Assembly: GCA_024636215.1 (NCBI GenBank) | Contig: JAGXHL010000088.1 | Span: 1-5,981, forward strand | DNA length: 5,981 bases | Reading direction: 5' to 3' | DNA from: Deltaproteobacteria bacterium | GTDB lineage: Bacteria > Desulfobacterota > Desulfuromonadia > Desulfuromonadales > BM103 | Made by a program: the position numbers and the translations under genes | Part shown: one piece after another, positions 5,838 to 5,981 of the stretch | How the letters are laid out: each line of letters begins with the position of its first letter | Numbering within the stretch: position 1 is the first letter of the stretch | Notes under the pieces: model-generated | Database searches by the model: none | Seen by the model: the letters and a program-made list of their open reading frames with translations, nothing else | What the model was told of the DNA's origin: nothing

Positions 5838-5881
5838 ATCGTTTATCGTTGATCGTTGATCGTCCCAGCCCCCAGCCCCCC
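5838..5881. repeat. Two adjacent heptanucleotide tandem repeats
   Basis: ATCGTTT, ATCGTTG, ATCGTTG and ATCGTCC follow one another (5838-5865), giving four 7-base units with the last degenerate. CCCAGCC is then repeated twice (5864-5877) and ends in a run of C to 5881. They lie between the dehydrogenase stop and the mltD promoter, in non-coding DNA, and look like slippage-prone microsatellites. Confidence 0.8.
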
Positions 5882-5890
5882 TAGTAGCAC

Positions 5891-5981
5891 TTATTTCAAT
5901 TGCCCGATAATCTCCACGCCCATCTCATCTGTGGAAAGCTTTCCACCCAAGTCGGGCGTTGTGGCACCTGCGGCCAAAGCT
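5891..5981 (-). CDS. Isocitrate/isopropylmalate dehydrogenase family, C-terminal fragment
   Basis: The last 29 codons and TAA stop of a gene entering from the right edge. The peptide contains ATTPDLGGKLSTDEM followed by an amphipathic ending, EIIGQLK. The T-x-DLGG-x-x-ST-x-E pattern is typical of the C-terminus of beta-decarboxylating dehydrogenases, especially NAD-type isocitrate dehydrogenase, with 3-isopropylmalate and tartrate dehydrogenases as alternatives. Catalytic and coenzyme-binding residues lie outside the window, so the substrate cannot be assigned. No clear intrinsic terminator follows the stop; the heptamer repeats come next. It is on the same strand as mltD but separated from it by a strong promoter. 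Confidence 0.7.
   Translation of the reverse strand, partial: ALAAGATTPDLGGKLSTDEMGVEIIGQLK

Overview
The window looks like a stretch of Gram-negative bacterial chromosome. The signs are a periplasmic MltD-type lytic transglycosylase, E. coli-like sigma70 promoter hexamers and an integron integrase of the proteobacterial type. The genus cannot be fixed from the sequence. A Desulfuromonadales-like (former Deltaproteobacteria) host is a guess only. The gene bodies look moderately GC-rich, while the two long intergenic stretches (about 76-409 and 3362-3780) are visibly more AT-rich.

Left part (1-1372): the insertion platform of an integron. A complete IntI-type tyrosine recombinase (410-1372, +) has all six catalytic residues and the extra IntI-specific patch. 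Behind it, divergently oriented and cut by the window edge, is the start of a HigB-family RNase toxin gene (1-75, -). Between them, on the strand pointing into the presumed cassette array, are a possible array promoter (Pc), an inverted repeat resembling a decayed attC, and a GTTRRRY recombination core (135-141) 60 bases before the toxin start. The simplest reading is intI - attI - first cassette, with a self-promoted higB(A) toxin-antitoxin cassette in first position. The antitoxin and any attC would lie to the left of base 1.

Middle (1404-3361, -): two oligopeptide/dipeptide ABC-transporter ATPases, OppD-like then OppF-like, coupled by a one-base TAATG overlap. No permease or binding-protein gene is present; upstream is a roughly 420-base AT-rich gap. 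That gap holds a candidate promoter for oppD, a 9-bp inverted repeat, and two adjacent hairpins just before the next gene.

Right part (3781-5981): a DUF2270-type four-helix membrane protein (+) converges on an MltD-like lytic transglycosylase with a C-terminal LysM domain (-). The transglycosylase has a strong promoter and ribosome site. An 18-bp tandem repeat in its signal-peptide region multiplies the predicted signal-peptidase site. Upstream of it lie two adjacent heptanucleotide repeats, then the C-terminal end of an isocitrate/isopropylmalate dehydrogenase-family gene (-).

The most interesting part is the integron platform with its toxin cassette. The toxin promoter is placed so that its transcript may be leaderless, and it contains a 13-bp palindrome that could be an operator. 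No CRISPR array, rRNA, tRNA or insertion sequence was seen.
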